NCBI RefSeq assembly: GCF_000153105.1
Contig: NZ_CH672377.1
Coordinates: 152,603 to 216,602, forward strand
Reading direction: 5' to 3'
From: Blastopirellula marina DSM 3645
GTDB lineage: Bacteria; Planctomycetota; Planctomycetia; Pirellulales; Pirellulaceae
Length of the DNA stretch: 64,000 nucleotides
Positions 19,701-31,700 of the stretch are shown in pieces (positions within the stretch are counted from its first letter, which is position 1; every line of letters begins with the position of its first letter). A program made the position numbers and the translations under genes. The notes below the pieces were generated by a model, which saw only the letters and a list, made by a program, of their open reading frames with translations, was not told where the DNA came from and ran no database searches.

Positions 19701-22700
19701 TGAGTGAACAATCCGGTCGAATCGGTAAGCGTAAACGTCGCTTCAATGACCGCCTCACCTGCGCTGAGGGGCTCGGCATACAACGCATGTTGCTCCCGAA
19801 AGTCCAGTTGCGTCCCGGATGAAATTTCCTCGGGCGTTCCGTTGTTGTTCCACCAAAGTTTAACGCCGCCGCTTGCCGAAATCGTGAAATAACCAGAGGC
19901 TTCCACCGGAAGGTGATCGAAGGCGGCGAGCGTGACTGGAATCAAATCGTCATCCGCCAAATCAGTTTTGGGATCTTGGTAATCGGGGATCCCATTATCA
20001 TCGTCATCATCTAAATTTGCGACAAAGATATCGGTGGGTTCCGGCCCACTTAGCTTCACCTGATGGGTCCAAAGCGTACCGGTCTGACCGACAATCTGAT
20101 TCCAATAGTAGTTTCCGCTGTCGCCGTATCCCGGAATAATATTCGCCGGATCATAGAAAATAGCCCCTCCGCCTTCGATATAGGCAATATTGGTGTCCCA
20201 GTCGTAGTCCGGGTTGTCGAGCGTCGAACTGACGTGCTCGACGCGAAATTCGAGCGTCTGATCGATTCCAAACGTGCGGTTAAAACTGTTCACTTGCCCG
20301 TGGACCGGATTGGTCACAAAGGAAGGGCCTACGAAGAATTTGTACCGTTCGCTATGGCTTCCGCTATTGTCGCCAATCGTCAGTCGCAACCGGACTTCGT
20401 CCTCTTCCACGTTGCCGCTGGGGACGCTGCCGCCGGCGATCGCGTCGATGGCGTCCTGCTCCTCCGCATCGGGCGTCCCATCGTTGTCAGAGTCGCTCGA
20501 CGTGGGATCGAATTGGAGGTTGAACTCAATAAAGTCATCAACGCCATCGCCATCGGTATCGCTTAGCCAAGGATTGCTGCCGAATTCGACCAATTCTTCG
20601 TAGTCGGGCAGCAAGTCTCCATCAGCATCCGCGTTGTTCACGTCTGACCCAAACAGAGCCCACTCCAGCAGGTCCGGTAGACGATCATTGTCCTGATCGG
20701 CATAGGCGTAAACGGAATCTGGATCCCAGGCAAGGGCGTTTTCGAATAGATCGCTTAAGCCATCGCCGTCCGTATCTGAATCGGTCGGATCGGAGCCGAG
20801 GTCAAACTGCTCTACGAGGTCTGGCAGGCCATCGTTGTCGGTATCCGCGGTTCGATCGTCAAGCGTGCCGACATTCAGCCCGTAATGGGCCTCGAGTGAG
20901 TCCGCTACTCCATCGCCATCACTATCTGCGACAAGTCCGATGTCAACGGAAGCCAGAGCATCGATGATAATGGCGGATTGATGAGAAATCGGGCTGACAT
21001 TGCTGCTTAGTGGAGTTCCCTGACCAGCAGCGCCGCTTGTAGGCGCCATATTCTGGGGCGCGACAACTTCGATTCTCGGTGCACGAACCCAACTTTCGAG
21101 ATTGAATTCGTAGTGGCCCTGGGCGTCCGTGTAGGTCGTGGCCAAAATGCGGCCAGCCAAATCGATTACATGAACCTCGATGTTTTCGAGTCCTTGTTCC
21201 GATCCGACATCCCATGTTCCCGCCCCATTGGTGTCCGCAAACACGTTTCCTTGAATGGAGGAGACAATCTCTCTACTTTGGATCGTAGCGACTGCTGCGG
21301 AATCCCCAATCGTCGCATGGACCGCATTAGAAAGGGAGAAGGTAAACGACTCTGGATTTTCAAAGATTCCGTCGTTAAGAATGTCGACGGTGACTATTTT
21401 TGAAGTTTCCCCTGCCGCAAATGTAAGTGTTCCCGCGGTCGCCACGTAGTCGCTCCCCGCAACGGCCGTTCCGTCAGCCGTCGCATAGTCTACCGTTACG
21501 GTCTCATCATCAGCCGGATGAAGCGTTACCGTAAAGGTCGCTGTGCCTGCATCTTCGTCGACGACGATATCGGCTACTCGCAACATTGGACCTTTGGCCG
21601 TCAGTTGCAGTTTATAGCTTCCAATCGCCGCACTGCTGGTGGAACTGGAGCCGCTGCCGGGTGCCGTTACGTCGTAGCTTTGGTTGTAGGTGGAAGAGAC
21701 CCCGATATAGTACGTTCCTTCGGCCGGGGCGGTGAACAAAAGATAACTGTCGCCATAGCTGTAGGTGCTGTAGTCGTTCTCGCTGCTGGCGTCGTTATTG
21801 GACGTGAGCGGATTGCCGCTGGCGTCAAAGACTCGCAGGAAACTATTTAGAGGGCTCAAGTAGTTCCCGGAATCATCACGATAGGCGTCGATATCGATCA
21901 ATAGATCCTGACCAAGTTCGAGAGAAACTTGATACAGATCGACATCCGCCGTGCCGTAGGTTCCGTCGCCGATTACTCCTTCGACTTCCACCGTTACATT
22001 CTCAGCAAGGGTGACTTCCAAGGCCCGCGATATCACGTCCCCGGCAGCGTCGGCAATCGTTGCGATCCCTTCCGCATCGACGATTGTTGCATTCACAGCA
22101 TTCGAAAGAAGCAGACTGAATGATTCCGAATCTTCTACGATGCCGTCATCGAGAATCGTCACGGTCACTGTTTGCGTGGAAACGCCTGGGGCGAATGTCA
22201 GCGTGCCTGAAGTGGCGGTATAGTCGCTGCCTGCCAACGCGGTCCCATCGACGGTCGAGTAGTCGACCGTGACCGTTTCGCTGTGCGTTGGATTGAGGGT
22301 GACCGTAAAGGTAACCGTACTGGCGTCTTCACCGGTCTGGACGTCGTTAATCGTCAAGGCCCGGTCTTTGGCTTGCAGTTGCAGCTTGTATTGACCGAGG
22401 GCGGCGCTGTTGCTGGAATACGTGCCGTTTTCCCCGGTGACCGGATTGTAATTTCGATTGTATTCGGAAGAAACGCCAACGTAGTAGATGCCTGCCGCGG
22501 GAGCGATGAATTCCAAATAGCTGTCATTGCTGGAGGAATAATCATCGCCGCTTGTCCCGTTGTAGTTGTACAACAGTTGATTGCCGCTATCGTCAAAGAT
22601 GCGGAGGTAGCTTTTGAGGGAACTTAACGTCGAGCCATCGTCCAGACGATTGGCGTCGGTGTCGATGGTCAAAGTCTGCCCCTGGAATAGGGTGACTTGG

Positions 22701-25700
22701 TAAAGATCGGCATCCGCGGAGACGTATTGGCTATCGCCGATTTCTGCGGTGAGTTCATGTAGTTGGTTGTCGCTCAAGTCAACCACTTGGGCGCTAGCCA
22801 ACGATTGGCCTGGAACGTCAGGCGTGGGGGGAGTATTGGTTTGGAGTTGGAGCTTGTAGGCGCCCATCACGCTTGTACTGGCAGCGATCGTATTGCTGCC
22901 GATGGTCGTGGGATCGTAGTTGCTGTTTTGATTGGAGGAGATGCCGATATAGTAGGACCCTGCCGCCGTCGCGACGTAGGAAAGATAGGCGTCATTTCCC
23001 GCCGAATAGTCATTGGTGCTGGCCCCGTAGTTGCTGGCTGCGACTTGATTGCCATTGGCGTCAAAAATCCGCAGATAGCTGTCCAGGCTGCTTAAAGTAG
23101 TGCCGTCATCGAGATAGTTCGCATCGACGTCGACCGTTAATGTTTGCCCCATCGCCAGCGTGACCTTGATCAGATCAACGTCGGTCGTCAGGTAGTGTCC
23201 GTCACCGATCTCCGCTTCCAACTCGGTCGCCTGGTTGTCAACAAGTTCAACCTCTTGGGCGGTGGTCAACTCTTCCCCTAGCGCATCGGGATCGACCGCA
23301 CCGACATCCTGTAGTTGCAGCGTGTATTCGCCAAATGCGGAAGAACTGCTGGAAGTCGAGCCGCTATTAACGCTTGTCGGATCATAGTTATGGTTGTAGT
23401 ACGAGGAGACGCCAATGAAATAGGTCCCCGAGGTGATCGCGACGAAAGAGAGGTAGCTGTCGTTTCCGGAACTGGGTTGGTAGTCGTTGTCGCTTTGCGC
23501 ATTGTCGTTGTAGGTGACTTGATTTCCAGTCGCGTCGAAGATCCGAATGTAGCTATTTAGAGTTGCACCGCTGACATAGCCGGTTGCGTCGTCGTAGATG
23601 GCGTCGATGTCGATGATCAATTGGTGGTTGGCCTCAAGCGTTACTTGATAGATGTCGACATCCGACGCGCTATAGGTTCCGTCTCCGATTTCGCCATCGA
23701 TCGTCGACCAGTTTCCTTCGGTCAGTGCGATCTCGAGAGCATTGGCCAGATCATCTCCGGCAGCATCGCCAATCGTCGCTGTCGCCTCGCTATTGGCGAG
23801 CGCTGCCCCGACTGGACTGGACAATTGCAACGTAAAAGATTCTGGGTCTTCCAAGACGCCGTCATCCAGAATGGTGACCGTTACCACTTGGCTGGTGGTA
23901 CCCGCAGCAAAGGTTAATGAGCCTGAGGCCGTGAGGTAATCGCTACCTGCGAGTGCCGTTCCGTCCACGGTTGTAAAATCCACCGTGACGACTTCATCGC
24001 TGGCATAGTCGAGCTCCACCGTGAAAGTGACCGTGCTCGAGTCTTCACCAACCTTGACGTCTTCGACGCTTAACAAACGCTCCGAGGCCGTCAACTGAAG
24101 CTTGTAGTCGCCAATCGCATCGGCATTGGCCGACGTTTGACCGCTTCCCAACGTGGCGGAATTATAGTTGCGATTGTACTCGGACGAGACGCCGATGTAG
24201 TACATGCCGGTTGTCGTCGCCAAAAATGAAATGAAGGCGTCGTCACTGGAGGCGTAATCATTGGGGCTGAGATTATCGTAGCTGTAGCGAAGCTGGCTGC
24301 CAGCATCGTTGAAGACTCGCAAGTAGCTTTCCAGGTCACTCAGCTGGTTGCCGTCATCCAGTTGCTGCGCGTCGATGTCGATCGAGAGCGTTTGGCCTTC
24401 GAAGAGATAGACCGCGTACAAATCTACGTCCGCTGTACCGTAGGAGCCGTCACCGATATTGCCGCTGAGCTCCGTCGTGACGCCAGGAGTAATGGAAACG
24501 TTTTGCGCCGACAGAAAATCGTCGCCAGGTTCTGGCGTAATCGTGGCAGTCGCTTCGCTATCGAGCAGCGTAGCGTTCGCCGAGATGTTCGACAGCTGCA
24601 AGGTGAACGATTCCGGATCTTCCAAGATCCCATCATCGGCGATCGCTACCGTGACGGTCTGCGTCGCCGTTCCCGGTGCGAAGGTCAACGTGCCCGATGT
24701 AGTCGTGTAGTCGCTCCCCGCCAACGCGGTTCCATCGGCGGTCGCGTAGTCGATCGTCACCGTCTCGTCGCTCAACGGGTTGAGCCGAACCGTAAACGTG
24801 ACCGTGCTCGAATCTTCGCCGACCGAGACGTCATCCACCGTGATCGCCGGACCATCGGCCAGCACCTGCAGCTTGTAGGCCCCCGCCGATTCCGTATAGC
24901 CGGAAGTCTGGCCTGACCCGGTTACTTCCGGATCGTAGCTCGTGTTGTAGGCCGATGAGACCCCCAGGTAGTACGTACCCGCGGTGGTCGCCGTGAACGT
25001 TAGAAAGGGATCGCGATAGTTGTAGCCCGTGTTGTCATTGTCGCTGAGGGCGTAGCTATTGGTCAGCAGCAACGTTCCGGCCGCATCGAACAGCCGCAAG
25101 TGAGCGTCGAGCGGACTGAGCTGGGTCCCGCTATCCAGCAGATAGGCGTCGACGTCGAACGTCACCGTCTGGCCAGCGAACAGCGTCACCGCGTAGAAGT
25201 CAACGTCCGAAGTGAAGTAGGCCCCGTCGCCGATCGTCGCATCGATTTCCACCGGCACGAACGGATCGAGTTCCAGAACTTCCGCCGTCGACAGTTCTTC
25301 CCCCGCCGAGTCGGGCTCCGGTGGCGTCTCGGCCAGCAGCTGCAGCTTGTAGGCGCCCACCGCCGCCGTGCTGGTCGAGGTCTGACCGCTTCCTGCCGTG
25401 GTCGGATCGTAGTTGCGGCCGTAGTACGAGGAGACCCCGATGTAGTAGGTTCCCCCGCTGAACGCCGTGAACGAGAGATAGCTGTCGGCCGAGGAGCTGT
25501 AGTCATTCGGACTGGCGCCGTTGTCGTTGGCGCTCAGCTGGGTCCCCGTCGAGTTGAACATTCGCACGTAGCTGTTGAGCGAACTGAGCGCCGTCCCGTC
25601 GCCATCCAGCTTCACCGCGTCGACATCAATCCGAATCGTTTGCCCCGCCGACAACGTCACCGCGTACAAGTCGACGTCCGCGCTCCCGTACGTCCCGTCC

Positions 25701-28700
25701 CCGATCGAACCGTCCAACTCGACCGCGACTTCCGGCGTCAAGCTGACGTCCAAGGCTCGGCTCAGTTCATCCCCCGCCGCATCGGCGATCGTCGCGGTCG
25801 CTTCGCTATCGAGCAGCGTAGCGTTCGCCGAGATGTTCGACAGCTGCAGCGTGAACGATTCCGGATCTTCCAACACCCCATCATCCAGTATCGTCACCGT
25901 CACGGTCTGCGTTGCGGTCCCTGGAGCGAAGGTCAACGTCCCGCTTGTCGCCGTGTAGTCGCTCCCCGTCAACGCGGTTCCGTCGGCGGTCGCGTAGTCT
26001 ACCGTCACTGTCTCGTCGCTCAGCGGATTGAGCCGAACGGTGAACGTGACCGTGCTCGAATCTTCGCCTACGAAGACGTCGTCCACCGTGAGCGCCGGAC
26101 CATCGGCCAGCACCTGCAGCTTATAGGCGCCAGACGCTTGCGTATAACTCGAGGCCTGACCCGACCCGGTCGCTTCCGGATCGTAGTTGGTATTGTAGTC
26201 GGACGAGACCCCCAGGTAATACGTCCCGGCCGTGGTCGCCGTGAACGTCAGGAAGCTGTCCTGGTAGTTGAAGTAGTGGTAGCCCCAGTAGTACTGGCTG
26301 TAGTCGTTGTCGCTGTGCCCTGACGAGTTCGACTTCAGCTGGTTGCCCGCCGAGTCGAACAGCCGCAGGTAGCCGTTGAGCGAACTGATCGTGTTCCCTT
26401 CGTCGTCCCAGTAGGCGTCCAGGTCGAACGTCACCGTCTGACCGACGGTCAGCGTCACCGCGTACAGATCGACGTCCGAGGTGAAGTACGCCCCGTCCCC
26501 GATCTCGGCGTCGATCTCCACCGGTACGAACGGATCCAGTTCCACGACCTGCGCTGTCGAGAGTTCTTCTCCCGCCGAGTCGGGCGTCGGCGGCGTCTCA
26601 GTCAACAGTTGCAGCTTGTAATCGCCAATCGCCGCAGCGTTGGTCGACGTCTGACCGCTTCCTGCCGTGGTCGGATCGTAGTTGCGGCCGTAGTACGAGG
26701 AGACCCCGATGTAGTAGGTTCCCCCGCTGAACGCCGTGAACGAGAGATAGCTGTCGGCCGAGGAGCTGTAGTCATTCGGACTGGCGCCGTTGTCGTTGGC
26801 GCTCAGCTGGGTCCCCGTCGAGTTGAACATTCGCACGTAGCTGTTGAGCGAACTGAGCGCCGTCCCATCACCGTCCAACCGCAACGCGTCGATGTCGATC
26901 CGAATCGTCTGTCCCGCCGCCAGCGTTACTGCGTACAGGTCGACATCCGCGCTGCCGTACGTCCCGTCCCCGATCGAGCCTTCCAACTCAACGGCGACTT
27001 CCGGCGTCAAGCTGACGTCCAAGGCCCGGCTCAGTTCATCCCCCGCCGCATCGGCGATCGTCGCGGTCGCTTCGCTGTCCAGTAGCGTGGCGTTGGAGGA
27101 GATGTTCAACAGCTGCAGCGTGAACGATTCCGGATCTTCTAAGATCCCATCATCGGCGATCGCTACCGTGACGGTCTGCGTCGCCGTTCCCGGTGCGAAG
27201 GTCAGCGTCCCGCTCGTCGCCGTGTAGTCGCTCCCTGCCAACGCGGTTCCGTCGGCGGTCGCGTAGTCTACCGTCACTGTCTCGTCGCTCAGCGGATTGA
27301 GCCGAACGGTAAACGTGACCGTGCTCGAATCTTCGCCTACGAAGACGTCGTCCACCGTGAGCGCCGGACCATCGGCCAGCACCTGCAGTTTGTAGGCGCC
27401 AGACGCGCTATTACTGGTCGAGGTCGAACCGGACCCGGTCTCTTCCGGATCGTAATTGGTGTTGTAGTCGGACGAGACCCCCAAGTAATACGTCCCGGCA
27501 GTTAACGCCGTGAACGTCAGGAAGCTGTCCTGGTAGTTGAAGTAGTGGTAGCCCCAGTAGTATTCGCTATGGTCGTTGTCGCTGTGGCTCGACGAGTTGG
27601 ATTGCAGCTGATTACCTGCCGAGTCGAACAGCCGCAGGTAGCTGTTGAGCGAACTGATCGTATTTCCTTCGTCGTCCCAGTAGGCGTCGATGTCGAACGT
27701 CACCGTCTGCCCTTCGAACAGCGTCACGGCGTAAAAGTCAACGTCCGAAGTGAAGTAGGCCCCGTCGCCGATCGTCGCGTCGATCTCCACCGGTACGAAC
27801 GGATCCAGCTCCACGACCTGGGCGGTCGAGAGCTCTTCCCCCGCCGAGTCAGGGGCAGGCGGCGTCTCAGCCAGCAGTTGCAGCTTGTAGTCGCCGATCG
27901 CCGCCGCGTTGGTCGAGGCCTGCCCGCTGCCTGCGACCGTCGGATCGTAGTTGCGGCCGTAGTAAGAGGAGACCCCGATGTAATAGGTTCCACCGTTGAA
28001 CGCCGTGAACTCGAGGTAACTGTCGGCCGATGAACTATAGTCGTTGGAACTCGTGCCGTTGTTGTTGTAACTCAACTGGGTTCCCGAAGCGTCGAACATC
28101 CGCACATAACTGTTGAGCGAACTGAGGCTAGAGCCGTCGCCATCCAGCTTCACCGCGTCAACGTCGATCCGAATCGTCTGCCCCGCCGCCAGCGTCACCG
28201 CATACAGGTCGACATCCGCGCTGCCGTACGTCCCGTCCCCGATCGAACCTTCCAACTCGACCTGAACCTCCGGCGTGAGGCTGACGTCCAAGGCTCGGCT
28301 CAGTTCATCTCCTGCCGCATCGGCGATCGTCGCGGTCGCTTCGCTATCCAGCAGCGTGGCGTTCGAGGAGATGTTTGACAGCTGCAGCGTGAACGATTCC
28401 GGATCTTCCAAGATCCCATCATCGGCGATCGCTACCGTGACGGTCTGCGTCGCCGTTCCCGGAGCGAAGGTCAACGTGCCTGAAATCGCCGTGTAGTCGC
28501 TTCCCGCCAAGGCCGTGCCATCGGCGGTCGCGTAGTCTACCGTCACCGTCTCGTCGCTCAACGGGTTGAGCCGAACCGTAAACGTGACCGTGCTCGAATC
28601 TTCGCCGACCGAGACGTCATCCACCGTGATCGCCGGACCATCGGCCAGCACCTGCAGCTTGTAGGCGCCAGAAGCTTGCGTGTAGCTCGAGGCCTGACCC

Positions 28701-31700
28701 GTTCCGGTCGTTTCTGGATCGTAGTTGGTGTTGTAGTCGGACGAGACCCCCAGGTAATACGTCCCGGCGGCGGTCGCCGTGAACGTCAGGAAGCTGTCTT
28801 GGTAGTTGAAGTAGTGGTAGCCCCAGTAGTACTGGCTGTGGTCATTGTCGCTGTGCCCCGACGAATTCGACTTCAACTGGTTGCCCGCCGAATCGAACAG
28901 CCGAAGGTAGCCGTTGAGCGAACTGATCGTATTTCCTTCGTCGTCCCAGTAGGCGTCCAGGTCGAACGTCACCGTCTGACCGACGGTCAGCGTCACCGCA
29001 TACAGGTCGACATCCGAAGTGAAGTACGCTCCGTCCCCGATCTCGGCGTCGATCTCCACCGGCACGAACGGATCGAGTTCCAGAACTTCCGCCGTCGAGA
29101 GCTCTTCCCCCGCCGAGTCGGGCTCCGGAGGCGTTTCGGCCAACAGTTGCAACTTGTAATCACCGATCGCCGCCGCGTTAGTCGATGTCTGACCGCTTCC
29201 CGCCGTGGTCGGATCGTAGTTGCGGTTGTAGTACGAGGAGACGCCGATGTAATAGGTTCCGCCGCTGAACGCCGTGAACTCGAGGTAGCTGTCGGCCGAC
29301 GAGCTGTAGTCATTGGAACTTGTGCCGTTGTTGTTGGAGCTCAGTTGGGTTCCCGAAGCGTCGAACATCCGCACATAGCTGTTGAGCGAACTGAGGCTAG
29401 AGCCGTCGCCATCCAGCTTCACCGCATCGACGTCGATCCGAATCGTCTGTCCCGCCGCCAGCGTTACTGCGTACAGGTCGACGTCCGCACTGCCATACGT
29501 CCCGTCCCCGATCGAACCGTCCAACTCGACCTGAACCTCCGGTGTAAGCGAGATCGTTTGAGCCGAGGCAATATCTTCGCCGGGGTTATCGGGCGGCAAC
29601 GCGGGCGCCAGTAGCAACTGCAGCTTGTATTCGCCTTCTGCCGCTGTCGAGGTCGACGTGCCGCCGCTTCCCTCTGTCGTGGCGTCATAGTACCGGTTGT
29701 AGTACGAAGAAACGCCGATATAAAACGTTCCGGCGGAGGGAGCGACGAACCATAGGTAGCCGTCGCTGCCAACGTCGTAGTAATCGTTGAGGCTTCTGTC
29801 GTTGTCATTGGCCAGCAGCGAATTGCCGGAAGCGTCGAACAGCCGGAGATAACTGTTGAGCGAGCTGTACCAGGTTCCATCGTCAAGCCTGGTGGCATCG
29901 ATGTCGATCGCCAGGCGTTGTCCCTGCGTCATCGTCACAGCATACATGTCGACATCAGCGGAGTAGTAAAGTCCGTCGCCGATTTCAGCATCGATTTCTA
30001 CGGAAACATCTTCTGTCAGAGCGACCGTTTGAGCCGAGGAGATATCGTCTCCGGCGCTGTCGGGCGAGGGAGGTCCAATGTCCGTCAGCTGCAGTCGGTA
30101 ATCCCCCGTGGCCGACGAACTGGTGGAGGTGGCGCCGCTGCCAAGCGAATTGGAATCGTAGTAGCGGTTGTAATACGACGAGACGCCGATGTAGAACGTG
30201 CCTGACGAGGGAGCGACGAATAGGAGATAGCTGTCGCTTCCCGAACTGTCGTCACTGTCGCTTGTCGCGTTGTCATTGAAACTGATCTGACTGCCCGACG
30301 CATTGAAGATGCGGAGATAGCTATTCAGACTGCTATCAGGCGTTCCGTCGTCGAGATAATTCGCGTCGATATCCACCAAAAGCCGGTCTCCGGCGTCGAG
30401 CGTCACCGCGTAGAGGTCAACGTCGGCCGATTGATACCAGCCGTCGCCGATCGTAGCGTCAATCTCAGTCGTCACGTTTTCGGTCAGGGTGACCGTCTGG
30501 GCCCCGAGCAGCTCTTCGCCTGCACTGTCAGCGGGCAATGGCTCGGATGCCAGCAATTGGAGCCGATATTCTCCGTGCGAATTGTAACTCGTGTAATCAT
30601 TCCCACTTCCCGCCGTGGTTGGATCGTACGACGGATTGTATTGCGACGAGACTCCGATGTAAAAGGTTCCGGTCGTGGGGGCGACAAACGTCAGATAGCT
30701 GTCGTTGTAGCCTGAGTAGTCATTGGCGCTATAGCCGTAATTGTTTTCCGCAAGTTCGTTTCCGGAGGCGTCAAACAGACGGAGATAACTGTTCAAGTCG
30801 CTGTACCAACCGCCCCCCGTGTCGAGATAGTTGGCGTCGATGTCGATCGTCAGAGCTTGACCTTGTTGCAGCGTGACCTGAAATAGATCGATATCTTTTC
30901 CTGGAAAGAGACCATCCCCAATCTCCGCGTCGATCTCTGTCAGAACATTTTCCGTCAATGAAACCGTTTGAGCGGTTGTCAGGTCATCCCCTTCGGCATC
31001 GGCGGTTGGCGCTCCTTCCGTAAAGAGTTGCAGACGATAGTCGCCTGTCGCTGCCGAATTTGTCGAAGTCGACCCGCTTCCCGCCACGGTCGCACTGTAG
31101 TAGCGGTTGTAGTAAGAGGAAACGCCGATGTAGTAGGTTCCCGCCGAAGGCGCCAGGAACGACAAGTAGCCGTCGTTGCCTGTGCTGTAAAAATCATTGT
31201 CACCGGCGCCGTAGTTGCTTGCCGCGAGTTGGCTTCCCGAGGCGTTAAATACTCGCAAATAGCTGTTGAGATTGCTCAGATTGCTGCCGTTGTCGAGATA
31301 ATTTGCATCGATATCGATCGAAAGTCGTTCGCCAGCCGCCAGCGTCACCTCAAACAGGTCGACGTCTTTACTCTCGAAGGCGCCGTCCCCCACTTCGCCG
31401 TTGATTTCGGTTAAGACGCTTGGCGTTAGGCTTACCGATTCTGCGGTTGAAATCTGATCGCCATAAGCGTCGGGCGGAATAGGATCGGTCGCGAGCAGTT
31501 GCAGAATGTAATCTCCGCTGCTCCCCGAACTGCCGCTGCCTGAGGTAGCAGGATCGTAGCCGCTATTGCCATAACCCGAGACCCCGATGTAGAAGTCGCC
31601 AGAAGTGACAGCTGTGAACGAGAGATAGCTATCGAGGTAGCTGTAGAAGTCGTTTTCGCTTTCGCCGTTGTCGTCGACCGCAACCTGGTTTCCAGAAGAA

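Noticed and set aside
14075-31683. Many long plus-strand frames antisense to the giant gene, up to 407 codons (25100-26323), rich in Arg, Val and Asp
   Set aside because: They are mirror frames of the repeated PPC/Calx/RHS coding DNA; they recur with each repeat unit, lack ribosome-binding sites and resemble no family.
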